This document shows, in pieces, positions 15,093 to 22,409 of a DNA stretch of 37,628 bases. Where the stretch lies: the NCBI GenBank assembly GCA_017509715.1, contig JAFWOU010000021.1:1-37628 (forward strand). Reading direction: 5' to 3'. This DNA comes from Paludibacteraceae bacterium (GTDB lineage: Bacteria > Bacteroidota > Bacteroidia > Bacteroidales > Paludibacteraceae). Every line of letters starts with the position of its first letter. Position 1 is the first letter of the stretch. The position numbers were made by a program, and so were the translations under genes. Under the pieces are notes generated by a model that made no database searches, was not told the DNA's origin, and saw only the letters and a program-made list of their open reading frames with translations.

Positions 15093-15554
15093 ATGGAGCC
15101 AAGCAAATTAGGCATGTACTTCGAGGAGTTCGAAGTGGGGCAGGAGATACAACACAGCCTGTCGAAGACCATCTTTGAGAGCGACAACAACTTCTTCTCG
15201 TTGCTCACGATGAATCATCACCCGGTGCATACCAACCTGGACTATGCCAGTAAGAACCAGCACGGACAACTGCTGGTGGTCGGTACGCTGGTGTTCAGCA
15301 TCGTAGTGGGCATGACCGTACCCGATATCAGCGGCAAGGCGATCGCCAACTTGGGCTATGAGGACGTCCGGCACCTGGGACCCGTGTTTGTCAACGATAC
15401 GCTCTATGCCAAGACGCGCATCCTGAGCAAGCGTGAGTCGAAGTCGAAACCCGACCGTGGCATCGTGTATGTAGAGACCGTAGGTTACAACCAGCGAGGC
15501 GAGGATGTAATCTCGTTTCGCCGTAATGTGTTAGTGAAGAAACAACAAGCATAA
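15093..15554 (+). CDS. MaoC-like acyl-CoA hydratase/dehydratase
   Basis: A 153-aa hot-dog fold protein of the MaoC group. The hydratase motif is visible as LLTMNHHPVHTN near residues 38-49, a variant of the usual D-x-N-P-x-H pattern that resembles mesaconyl-CoA and itaconyl-CoA hydratases. LVVGTLVFSIVVGM follows the catalytic segment and VFVNDTLYAKTRILSKRES ends the fold. It would hydrate or dehydrate a short branched or dicarboxylic acyl-CoA. Its stop shares a base with the CitE-like start (TAATG), so the two are coupled. The same pair (RipB/RipC type) acts in itaconate degradation, but no CoA transferase is present here. Confidence 0.87.
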   Translation: MEPSKLGMYFEEFEVGQEIQHSLSKTIFESDNNFFSLLTMNHHPVHTNLDYASKNQHGQLLVVGTLVFSIVVGMTVPDISGKAIANLGYEDVRHLGPVFVNDTLYAKTRILSKRESKSKPDRGIVYVETVGYNQRGEDVISFRRNVLVKKQQA

Positions 15555-16438
15555 TGGAGCATTTGTTTAGAAGTTTGATGTTCGTGCCGGCGCACAACGA
15601 GCGCCTGATGGAGAGTGCAGCTTCGCGGTGCAATGCCGACGTGCTGCTGCTGGATATCGAGGACTCGGTGCAGCCGCAGGAGAACAAGCAGGTGGCGCGT
15701 GACAATATCCTGCGCTACGTGCGTGAAAATCGTTTTGCCGGGCGCGCCGTCTATCCGCGTATCAACGATCGCGAGAGTGGGGAACTGCTGCGCGATGTGT
15801 ACCAGCTCACCGTACCCGGCATAGCCGGCTTTATGTATCCTAAGGCCACCAAGGCCGAGGATGTGTATTTCATCGGCAAACTGCTGGAGACTATTGAGTA
15901 TGAGAAGGGCCTGCCCGTCGGTACGTTTAAGTTGATTCCCCTCATCGAGACCGCCGGTGCGGTGATGAATATCCAGTCGATCTGCCAGGCCTGCAACCGC
16001 GTAGTGGCTGTCGCTTTCGGCTGCGAGGACTTTGTGACCGACATGCAGGGCAAGCACGATGCAGAAGGCGTATCCATCCTCTCGGCACGTACGATGATTG
16101 CTATGGGCGCACGCGCCTGCGGTGTACAACCCATCGATACAGTCCATATCAAGGTACACGACCTCGAGGACCTGGAGCGCAACTTGCAGCTTAGCAAGAA
16201 ACTTGGCTTCGAGGGCATGCTCGTTCTCAATCCCAAGGAGCTGCCGCTCGTACATCAGTACTATTCGCCTTCTGCCGAGGAAGTGGCATGGGCTGAAGAG
16301 ATGGTGCAACTCTCGGAAGAGGCTGTACGCGAAGGCAAGGGCGTAGCCGTGAAGGAGGGTAAGTTTATCGGACCTCCGATGCTCAAGATGGCCCGCAATA
16401 TACTACGTAAACATGAATTGATACAAGCCAAACAATAA
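15554..16438 (+). CDS. CitE-like CoA-ester lyase (HpcH/HpaI superfamily)
   Basis: The 294-aa product belongs to the CitE-like branch of HpcH/HpaI aldolases, TIM-barrel enzymes that split or form beta-hydroxyacyl-CoAs such as malyl-, methylmalyl- or citramalyl-CoA. It shows SLMFVPAHNERLMESA (7-22) with the early arginine, LLLDIEDSVQPQENK (31-45), LIPLIETAGAVMNI with the metal-binding Glu, and AFGCEDFVTDMQ with the metal-binding Asp. No citrate lyase alpha or gamma subunits are nearby, so it is not a citrate lyase component. Coupling to the MaoC gene argues for consecutive steps on one acyl-CoA. Its place in a sugar operon suggests that the product decorates the glycan. Confidence 0.88.
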   Translation: MEHLFRSLMFVPAHNERLMESAASRCNADVLLLDIEDSVQPQENKQVARDNILRYVRENRFAGRAVYPRINDRESGELLRDVYQLTVPGIAGFMYPKATKAEDVYFIGKLLETIEYEKGLPVGTFKLIPLIETAGAVMNIQSICQACNRVVAVAFGCEDFVTDMQGKHDAEGVSILSARTMIAMGARACGVQPIDTVHIKVHDLEDLERNLQLSKKLGFEGMLVLNPKELPLVHQYYSPSAEEVAWAEEMVQLSEEAVREGKGVAVKEGKFIGPPMLKMARNILRKHELIQAKQ

Positions 16439-16439
16439 T

Positions 16440-17369
16440 ATGGATCAGAAGGTAGAAAACCTATCGGTAGTCATCCCGGTATACAACGACCAGGAGGTGA
16501 TACAGGAACTATATCGTCGTCTCCACCCGGTGCTGGAAGAGATAGCCACCAACTATGAAGTGGTGCTCGTGGACGACGGTAGCAAGGACGACTCGTGGAA
16601 CGAGATCTTGCGTCTGCGGGATATCGACGAACATATCGTAGCCGTCAAGCTGGCGCGTAACTTCGGTCAGCAGAACTCCATCGCCGCCGGACTGAATGTG
16701 GCGATGGGGGATATCGTGGTGCTGATGGATAGCGACCTGCAGGATCGTCCGGAGGACATCCCCACCTTGATAGACACGCTCCTCAAATCGGGCGCCTCGA
16801 TGGCTATCGCACAGTGGCAGACACGCCAGGACACCTGGGCAAAACGCACCGTCTCCAATATCTTCAACCGCGTCTCCAACCAGATCACGTCGATCCATAT
16901 TGCGCCCCACCTGGGTGTGTTCCGCGCGATACGTCGCTCCGTGGTGGACGAACTGAAGAAATTCCCGGAGAAGACCTCTACGACGCTCAGCCTGCTCTAT
17001 TATATCGGCGCCAACTACGCCATCGTGCCGCTCAAGCGCGATGCCCGTTTTGCCGGCAAGAGCGGCTATAACGTGCGCAAGATGTTCGGCCTGACCTTTG
17101 CCCGCATCTTCTCCTTCTCGATGTTCCCGATCCGCGTGGTGACCTACATGGGCATCCTGATGAGTGTAGTCAGCTTTATCGTCGGTATCGCCCTGATTTT
17201 CTACAAGATATTTGGTCGAGTGGTCACGGGTTGGACCAGTACGATCGTGCTGATGCTCTTCCTCTTCGGTCTCAACTTTGCGTTCCTGGGCGTACTGGGT
17301 GAGTATATCGGCAAGGTATTCCTGGAGACCAAGAAACGTCCGAATTATATTATTGAAAAAATCTGCTAA
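16440..17369 (+). CDS. ArnC/DPM1-like polyprenyl-phosphate glycosyltransferase (GT2)
   Basis: A 309-aa membrane-anchored GT2 enzyme. The N-terminal GT-A domain has VIPVYNDQEV (11-20), VLVDDGSKDDS (42-52) and the metal-binding LMDSDLQD (95-102). Two C-terminal helices (about 230-255 and 265-290) follow, ending LGEYIGKVFLETKKRPNY, as in ArnC, DPM1 and GtrB proteins. These transfer a sugar from a nucleotide donor to undecaprenyl phosphate at the cytoplasmic face. With two small SMR proteins and a 4-aminotransferase in the same operon, it fits an Arn-like route that loads a modified amino sugar on the carrier. ATG 16440 starts 1 nt after the CitE-like stop. Confidence 0.92.
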   Translation: MDQKVENLSVVIPVYNDQEVIQELYRRLHPVLEEIATNYEVVLVDDGSKDDSWNEILRLRDIDEHIVAVKLARNFGQQNSIAAGLNVAMGDIVVLMDSDLQDRPEDIPTLIDTLLKSGASMAIAQWQTRQDTWAKRTVSNIFNRVSNQITSIHIAPHLGVFRAIRRSVVDELKKFPEKTSTTLSLLYYIGANYAIVPLKRDARFAGKSGYNVRKMFGLTFARIFSFSMFPIRVVTYMGILMSVVSFIVGIALIFYKIFGRVVTGWTSTIVLMLFLFGLNFAFLGVLGEYIGKVFLETKKRPNYIIEKIC

Positions 17370-17371
17370 CA

Positions 17372-18028
17372 ATGAGAAAAGTACTGATACTTGGCGGTCT
17401 GGGTAACGGCTCTGTGATAGCCAACGCCATCACGCATGCCCACCAGATGGGTGCTACCGATTTGGTGTGTGCCGGATTCCTGAACGACCGTACGCCGGTG
17501 GGTGAGTTGATCGATGACTACCCGGTAGTGGGCATGGTGGCCGACGCGCCAAAATTCCGCGACGAAGGTTATTTGTTCATAAACACCATTCTTCGCATAG
17601 ACAATCAGCGCGAACGACTGAATATGTTCGCTCAACTGGGACTTGAGGACCGGCACTTGGCAACCTTTGTGCACCCCATGGCCTACGTGGCGCCCAACGT
17701 GCAACTGGGTGCCGGAACGGTGATCATGCCGATGGCCTGCGTATCGCCGGGCACCAAGTTCGGACGAGGCTGTCTGGTGATGGTGGCCGCTACGATCGGT
17801 CACGACAACCGGTTTGGCGATTTCTGCCACGTAGCTGCTCAGGCTTGCGTGGGCAGTTACCTCAAGATAGGGGTGGGGGTACATATCGGACTCAATGCCA
17901 CGATACGCGAGAACCTCACCATCGGTGACTATGCCACTATCGGTATGGGGGCTGTGCTGACCAAGGATGTGGAGGAACGTGATATATGGGTAGGTAACCC
18001 CGCTAAATTCCTGCGCAAGGCAGAGTAG
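17372..18028 (+). CDS. PglD/NeuD-like sugar O/N-acyltransferase (left-handed beta-helix)
   Basis: A 218-aa acyltransferase with the two-part architecture of PglD/NeuD: an N-terminal Rossmann-like domain starting KVLILGGLGNGSVIANAI, and a left-handed beta-helix of hexapeptide repeats from about residue 105 (for example VQLGAGTVIMP, IGVGVHIGLNA, LTIGDYATIGMGAVLTKDV). It ends with the WVGNPAKFLRK segment common to acyl-CoA-dependent sugar acyltransferases. PglD-type enzymes acylate the free amine of nucleotide-linked 4-amino sugars, which fits the WecE-like aminotransferase downstream. The MaoC, CitE and ATP-grasp neighbours make a non-acetyl acyl donor conceivable. The gene starts 2 nt after the GT2 stop. 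Confidence 0.88.
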   Translation: MRKVLILGGLGNGSVIANAITHAHQMGATDLVCAGFLNDRTPVGELIDDYPVVGMVADAPKFRDEGYLFINTILRIDNQRERLNMFAQLGLEDRHLATFVHPMAYVAPNVQLGAGTVIMPMACVSPGTKFGRGCLVMVAATIGHDNRFGDFCHVAAQACVGSYLKIGVGVHIGLNATIRENLTIGDYATIGMGAVLTKDVEERDIWVGNPAKFLRKAE

Positions 18029-18032
18029 GCAG

Positions 18033-18389
18033 ATGAAGGCAACGGAAGAGAAAGCATTGAGCCTCCGCACCGCCTTGGCGCTCGTAGGCATCAATATGGT
18101 CTATGCCTCGGTGGCGGTGTTCACCAAACTGGCCGCCCAGCAGGACTTCCTGTCGTGGGCCTACATCGGCTGTTTTGCCGGTGCGATAGCGGTGATGGGA
18201 CTGTATGCCGTACTGTGGCAGCAAGTGTTGCGCCATGTAGAGATAGGCGTAGCGTATATGTTTAAGGGCACGAGTCTGATCTTCACGATGCTCGTAGCGG
18301 CTCTGGTCTTTGGTGAGCAGATCACGACGATGAATATCGTGGGGTCGGCTATTATTATCTCGGGTGTATTGTTATTGGCGCGATCATGA
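18033..18389 (+). CDS. Small SMR/EamA-like membrane protein, ArnE/F-like subunit 1
   Basis: A 118-aa protein with four predicted helices, the size of one SMR/EamA half. It contains VASVAVFTKLAAQ-like first-helix features and a typical last-helix ending (NIVGSAIIISGVLLLARS). Paired with the next gene, overlapping by 4 nt (ATGA), it resembles the ArnE/ArnF pair, two small proteins that flip undecaprenyl-phosphate-aminoarabinose. The location after an ArnC-like transferase supports a lipid-sugar flippase. A multidrug transporter is the alternative but is unlikely in this context. Confidence 0.82.
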   Translation: MKATEEKALSLRTALALVGINMVYASVAVFTKLAAQQDFLSWAYIGCFAGAIAVMGLYAVLWQQVLRHVEIGVAYMFKGTSLIFTMLVAALVFGEQITTMNIVGSAIIISGVLLLARS

Positions 18390-18721
18390 TGTACAGTTTG
18401 ATAGCTTTGGCGGCCATCTTCACGGCCGCATGTGCGCAGATGTTGCTCAAGCAGGGCGCACGCCAGGGTTACAAGCCCTGGTGGCGACAATACCTGAACC
18501 CCTGGGTCGTAAGCGGCTATGGCATCATGTTTGCCACGATGGTGGTCAATATCTGGTGCATGCATAGCGGCTTGGAATTGAAGGCACTGAGCGTACTGGA
18601 GAGTACGAGTTACCTGTTTGTGCCGCTCTTGTCATTGCTGCTTTTCAAAGAGCGTATGACGCCCAGTAAACTATGCGCAATAGCGATCATCATCGCCGGT
18701 GTGATCGTTTTCTTCCTCTGA
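18386..18721 (+). CDS. Small SMR/EamA-like membrane protein, ArnE/F-like subunit 2
   Basis: A 111-aa protein with four helices: LIALAAIFTAACAQMLLKQGA opens the first, the second and third flank VNIWCMHSG, and the last is AIAIIIAGVIVFFL. The ALSVLESTSYLFVPLLSLLL segment is typical of the SMR/EamA fold. ATG 18386 and ATG 18389 are adjacent; the first overlaps the upstream stop. It is expected to form a heterodimer with the preceding protein to flip a polyprenyl-linked sugar. A short-repeat junction of 50 nt separates it from the aminotransferase. Confidence 0.82.
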   Translation: MMYSLIALAAIFTAACAQMLLKQGARQGYKPWWRQYLNPWVVSGYGIMFATMVVNIWCMHSGLELKALSVLESTSYLFVPLLSLLLFKERMTPSKLCAIAIIIAGVIVFFL

Positions 18722-18726
18722 AAACG

Positions 18727-18763
18727 AAATGATAAATGACTAAATGGTAAATGATTAAATGGT
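18727..18763 (+). repeat. 7/8-nt repeat before the WecE-like gene
   Basis: Five units beginning AAATG (AAATGAT, AAATGACT, AAATGGT, AAATGATT, AAATGGT) alternate between 7 and 8 nt and fill the junction up to 8 nt before ATG 18772. No promoter is visible. Confidence 0.75.
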
Positions 18764-18771
18764 AAAATACT

Positions 18772-19905
18772 ATGTCTTATCCTTTTAATAAACCGCATCT
18801 GACGGGCAAGGAAGCCCATTATATGTACCAGGCCGTGCTGGCCGGTAAGTTGTCCGGTAACGGTGAGTTCACCAAGCGTTGCCAACGTTGGTTCGAACAG
18901 CGTTACGGTTTTCGTAAGACGCTGCTGGCTACCTCGGGTACCGATGCGCTGGAGATGTGCGCCATGTTGTGCGAACTCAAGCCCGGCGACGAGGTGATCA
19001 TCCCGTCGTATACCTTTGTGTCGACAGCTTTGGCCTTCCTGCGTGAGGGCGCCAAGGTGGTGTTTGCCGACTCGATGAAGCGCAACCCCAACCTGGATGC
19101 CGAGCAGCTGGAGTCGCTCATCACGCCTCGTACGCGTGTCATCGTGCCGGTTCACTATGCCGGTGTGGCCTGCGATATGGATGCCATCATGGCGGTGGCA
19201 GAGAAGCACGGACTGCTGGTAGTAGAAGATGCTGCGCAAGCGGTGGATTCTTTCTATAAAGGACGTCCGCTGGGAAGTATCGGTCATCTGGCTGCCTTCT
19301 CGTTCCACGAGACCAAGAATATTACGGCCGGAGGCGAAGGCGGCTTGTTGGTAGTCAACGACGAGCGCTTTGTGCGCCGCGCCGAGATACTCTGGGAGAA
19401 AGGCACCAACCGTGCGGAGTTCTTCCGTGGTGAGGTGAATAAGTACGGCTGGGTGGATATGGGATCCAGTTTCCTGCCGAGCGAGGTGAATGCCGCCTTC
19501 CTGTGGGCGCAACTGGAGAACCTGGATGAAATCCAGCAGAAGCGTCGCCAACTATGGGATTGCTACTACGAGCGTCTGAAGCCGCTGGCCGAACGTGGCT
19601 ATTTCAGCATGCCCGATGTACCGGACTATGCCACCAACAATGCGCATATGTTCTACCTCGTCTTTCCGGACTATGAGAAGCGTACCGCCTTCATCAAGCA
19701 CCTGAAAGAGAATGGAGTAGGGGCGGTGTTCCACTACCTGAGTCTGCATAGCAGCGAGTTCTATCGTTCGCGTCACGACGGTCGTCAGTTGCCGGAGTGT
19801 GACCGCTATGCCGACTGCTTGGTACGTCTGCCGCTCTTCTACGACCTGCAGCTGGAGGATGTGCAGACTATTACCGATGTGATCCTCAGTTACTATGCCG
19901 AATAA
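18772..19905 (+). CDS. wecE: dTDP-4-amino-4,6-dideoxyhexose transaminase, WecE/RffA-like
   Basis: A 377-aa PLP-dependent DegT/DnrJ/EryC1 aminotransferase. It follows E. coli WecE closely over most of its length: PFNKPHLTGKE at the start, GDEVIIPSYTFVSTA (72-86), VIVPVHYAGVACDMDAIM (123-140), VVEDAAQ with the PLP-contacting Asp153, SFHETKNITAGGEGG with Schiff-base Lys182, and EKGTNRAEFFRG. WecE converts dTDP-4-dehydro-6-deoxyglucose to dTDP-Fuc4N. In this operon it would supply the 4-amino sugar for the PglD-like acyltransferase and the ArnC-like transferase. Genes for making the dTDP-sugar precursor (rmlA/rmlB) are not in the window. The stop is inside the next gene (11-nt overlap). Confidence 0.93.
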   Translation: MSYPFNKPHLTGKEAHYMYQAVLAGKLSGNGEFTKRCQRWFEQRYGFRKTLLATSGTDALEMCAMLCELKPGDEVIIPSYTFVSTALAFLREGAKVVFADSMKRNPNLDAEQLESLITPRTRVIVPVHYAGVACDMDAIMAVAEKHGLLVVEDAAQAVDSFYKGRPLGSIGHLAAFSFHETKNITAGGEGGLLVVNDERFVRRAEILWEKGTNRAEFFRGEVNKYGWVDMGSSFLPSEVNAAFLWAQLENLDEIQQKRRQLWDCYYERLKPLAERGYFSMPDVPDYATNNAHMFYLVFPDYEKRTAFIKHLKENGVGAVFHYLSLHSSEFYRSRHDGRQLPECDRYADCLVRLPLFYDLQLEDVQTITDVILSYYAE

Positions 19906-21499
19906 GTCGCTGAGCAAATGGATCGGATGGGCGTTGCTCGTGAGCGCCTTGGCATACTCCCTGCTGTGGGTGGTATGCGGTGCGGGTAACCCCAAGGACC
20001 CGTTCTTCTGGCTCACGAAATACGAACTGCTCGAGTCGGGCTTTATGGCCTGCGGCACGATAGCGATCGGCCATGTGTGGATCTGGCTCTTTGGGCGTAC
20101 GATCTTCTCTATGCGTGTGTTGGGATGGCTGTGTACGACGGCTGCGGTCTGTTTGCCTTACTGCTTGCTATTGGACCGTGAGCAACGCCGCCGAAATATC
20201 CATTGGTTGGGACTCACCTACTGGCTGGTAGGCTATGGGTCGTTCCAGGAGTTCTCGCCCGGTACGATCAGCGTGTTGCTGCTGTCGCTGACGGTGGTGA
20301 TGCTGTTTGATCAAGCCGCTTATCGAGGCCGTTGGCTGGTATGGGGACTGCTGCTGGCAGCGCTCGTGCTGGTGCGTTTCCCGAATATATTGGTGGTGCC
20401 GATCCTGCTGCTCTACTGCTGTTGGCCCATGCTGCGCGGAGAACGTCCGTGGACGGAACTGTTCCGCGGCCGGCGCAGAGAACTGTTGTTGGGCATCGGC
20501 TGCGGCATGCTGCTATACGGGCTGGGACTTGTGGGCTGGTACTACGGTATGCATCATGCTGTAGCAGCTCCGATGGCACATCACACCCTTTCGCGCATGT
20601 TGCAGGACCTGGGTGAGAACGGCTATCGCTTGATAGCAGGTATCGCACTATGGGGCGCGTTTGCCTATGCGCTGAGCCTGACTCGGCGGCCGATGCATGA
20701 GGCCTGGCGCTGGCTGATAGCGATAGCCGCGGGAGGCCTGATGCTCTACTATGTGGTCTATGCTTTTTCTGCCAGCGAGTGGTACAACCTGAGCCAACAG
20801 TACATGATATCTTCCTTGGTGCTGCTGGTAGCTATTGTGCTGTGCGCGCAGCATGAACGGCATGAACTGCCGATGCTTGCTGTCGGCTTCTCGCTCATGA
20901 TCATGAGCGTCGCCACGCTGGGTACCGACATGGGCTTTATGAAGCTGTTTCCGGCCTTGCTCTGCTTGCTGCCCTGGTGGTCGGCTTATGTGCAGTGGCC
21001 CGCTCGGCAGTGCTATGTGCTCATGGCGATGGCGGTGATAACGACGCTATTCGTGGTGCGTTTCTCCACCAACGCGATCGGTCGGCATAATATCTTCCTG
21101 GAAAACACCTGGGGACAAACCGATATCATGCGCTATACCCGTATTAGCGACACGGAGAATGCGCAGATGATCCAACTGGTTGCAGACTATGAGACCTATT
21201 CCGGTCTGGCACCCGTCTATGCGGTGGGGGATAAGCAACATATGGTGCGCGCTCTGACGCATTGCAATGCACCGGTCCGCAATGAGTTTTGGTCTAATAT
21301 CTTCGATCCGGTCTATACGAAGTGGTACAGCGAATTGGTAGGCCGTGAGCATCCGGTGATATTTTGTATGTTTTCCCCGTCGTTCAAGGCCAAGCCGGAG
21401 TACAAGGACATGCATAGCCGACTTGAGGAGATGTTGCTCGATAGCGGCTATACGGCGATTGACCGGTCGGAATTTAAGTACATGATATACGTGAAATAG
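19895..21499 (+). CDS. Polytopic membrane protein ending the glycan operon, possible GT-C glycosyltransferase
   Basis: A 534-aa protein with about eleven hydrophobic helices over residues 10-400 and a C-terminal region of about 130 residues without helices, the outline of GT-C transferases. After the first helix there is an NPKDPFFWLTKYELLESG loop with acidic residues; conserved motifs are otherwise not recognisable. It starts 11 nt inside the WecE-like gene and is the last gene before the 21562 promoter. As the likely consumer of a flipped lipid-linked sugar it could be the ArnT-equivalent; a polymerase or an unrelated membrane protein is possible. ATG 19895 is the only start with coupling. 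Confidence 0.72.
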   Translation: MPNKSLSKWIGWALLVSALAYSLLWVVCGAGNPKDPFFWLTKYELLESGFMACGTIAIGHVWIWLFGRTIFSMRVLGWLCTTAAVCLPYCLLLDREQRRRNIHWLGLTYWLVGYGSFQEFSPGTISVLLLSLTVVMLFDQAAYRGRWLVWGLLLAALVLVRFPNILVVPILLLYCCWPMLRGERPWTELFRGRRRELLLGIGCGMLLYGLGLVGWYYGMHHAVAAPMAHHTLSRMLQDLGENGYRLIAGIALWGAFAYALSLTRRPMHEAWRWLIAIAAGGLMLYYVVYAFSASEWYNLSQQYMISSLVLLVAIVLCAQHERHELPMLAVGFSLMIMSVATLGTDMGFMKLFPALLCLLPWWSAYVQWPARQCYVLMAMAVITTLFVVRFSTNAIGRHNIFLENTWGQTDIMRYTRISDTENAQMIQLVADYETYSGLAPVYAVGDKQHMVRALTHCNAPVRNEFWSNIFDPVYTKWYSELVGREHPVIFCMFSPSFKAKPEYKDMHSRLEEMLLDSGYTAIDRSEFKYMIYVK

Positions 21500-21508
21500 T
21501 AAAAAGAA

Positions 21509-21554
21509 CGGGTGCTTCTGCACGTGCGTGTGATTTTTTTTACAAAAAAAACGC
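21509..21554 (+). terminator. Possible terminator or cruciform after the glycan operon
   Basis: A short GTGC-TTCT-GCAC hairpin precedes eight T residues at 21534-21541. In addition GTGCG upstream and CGCAC downstream bracket a T8-AC-A8 core, which could form one long AT-rich hairpin. The stem is weak and lies close to the next -33 box, so termination is only suggested. Confidence 0.4.
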
Positions 21555-21561
21555 ACAAATA

Positions 21562-21593
21562 TTTGCGTATGTCAAAAAAAAGCAGTAATTTTG
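21562..21593 (+). promoter_or_regulatory. Promoter of the DUF177-rpmF unit
   Basis: TTTG at 21562-21565 and TAATTTTG at 21586-21593 with the 24-nt offset. The -33 box reads TTTGCGTATGTC and eight A residues occupy the spacer. The predicted start near 21600 gives a leader of about 27 nt. Confidence 0.82.
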
Positions 21594-21626
21594 CACCCGC
21601 TTTTGTGCTAACTACAACAACTAACT

Positions 21627-22064
21627 ATGGCTACTCAATTAGAATCTACGCTGGTCGTGCTCGATCAACTGGCTGTCGGCCGGTATGAATCGGCTTTCGT
21701 GCTGGATTCGGACTACCTGGCTTTGCAAGAGGCTACGGAGCTGTTGGGAGGCCATGTAGAGGCGCGAGTGGAGCTGACACTTAGAGAGGATAACTTCGAC
21801 CTGGTGATGCAGGTGAATGGCCGAGTGCAGGTAGCATGCGACCGTTGCCTGGAGCCGGTGGACATCGACATCGAGGCCAACGAACCGATGGAGGTGGAGG
21901 AAGACGCTCGTGAGCTCGACCTGAAGTGGCTAGCCTATGAATTGATCATTGTAAATCTTCCCTTGACGCATAGTCACCCGGAAGGTGAGTGCAACCCGCA
22001 AATGCAGGCTCTTCTCCAAACTCACCTTTGTAGTGCGGCTCCGGAAGAACCCGAGATACAATAG
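21627..22064 (+). CDS. DUF177 (YceD-like) protein
   Basis: A 145-aa cytoplasmic protein of the DUF177/YceD family, almost always encoded next to rpmF and proposed to act in 23S rRNA or ribosome-related processes. The family's cysteine motif is visible as VACDRCLEPV, with further cysteines near the C-terminus (ECNPQ, HLCSA). The middle part is acidic (EVEEDARELDL). It starts 27 nt after the predicted transcription start and is followed by a 51-nt repeat-containing junction to rpmF. The family call is solid from context plus motif; the molecular role is not established. Confidence 0.9.
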   Translation: MATQLESTLVVLDQLAVGRYESAFVLDSDYLALQEATELLGGHVEARVELTLREDNFDLVMQVNGRVQVACDRCLEPVDIDIEANEPMEVEEDARELDLKWLAYELIIVNLPLTHSHPEGECNPQMQALLQTHLCSAAPEEPEIQ

Positions 22065-22071
22065 AGAACAC

Positions 22072-22110
22072 TGTAAAATTGTAATTTGTAAAATTTGTAA
22101 AATTGTAAAT
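22072..22110 (+). repeat. 9-nt repeat before rpmF
   Basis: TGTAAAATT at 22072, 22087 and 22096 with partial units between and after fill the junction up to ATG 22116. It contains no promoter. Confidence 0.7.
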
Positions 22111-22115
22111 AAACT

Positions 22116-22301
22116 ATGGCACATCCTAAAAGAAGACAATCGCACACTAGACAAGCGAAACGTCGTACGCATGACAAAGCTAAGATGCCGACTCTGGCTA
22201 TCTGCCCGAACTGTGGCGCACACTACATTTACCACACCGTATGCCCGAGCTGCGGTTACTATCGTGGCAAGCTGGCTATCGAGCAGGCTCAGGAAGCTTA
22301 A
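22116..22301 (+). CDS. rpmF: Ribosomal protein L32
   Basis: The 61-aa product is bL32 of the large ribosomal subunit. It begins MAHPKRRQSHTRQAKRRTHD, the conserved basic N-terminal arm. It carries a four-cysteine zinc-binding site (Cys30, Cys33, Cys43, Cys46) in the CPNCG and CPSCG knuckles, so this is the zinc-containing form. It follows DUF177 as in most bacteria; the usual downstream fatty-acid genes plsX and fabH are absent. A strong terminator follows within 100 nt. Confidence 0.98.
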   Translation: MAHPKRRQSHTRQAKRRTHDKAKMPTLAICPNCGAHYIYHTVCPSCGYYRGKLAIEQAQEA

Positions 22302-22312
22302 ACCTAAAAGTT

Positions 22313-22392
22313 CATGGTCGGCCTGCCGACCGAAAACCATGCGCATAGGCTTTGGTTCTCCTGAAGGACTGAAACCTATGTGCGTCTTTTTT
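22313..22392 (+). terminator. Double-hairpin terminator after rpmF
   Basis: A first hairpin has GGTCGG (22316-22321) and CCGACC (22326-22331), alternatively CATGGT (22313) with ACCATG (22336). A second has GCGCATAGG (22341-22349) pairing with CCTATGTGC (22375-22383), one G-U pair included, and is followed by TCTTTTTT. The second is a classic intrinsic terminator. Competing pairings could allow attenuation before rluB, which has no visible promoter of its own. Confidence 0.75.
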
Positions 22393-22409
22393 AACTACTG
22401 ATTTTAATT

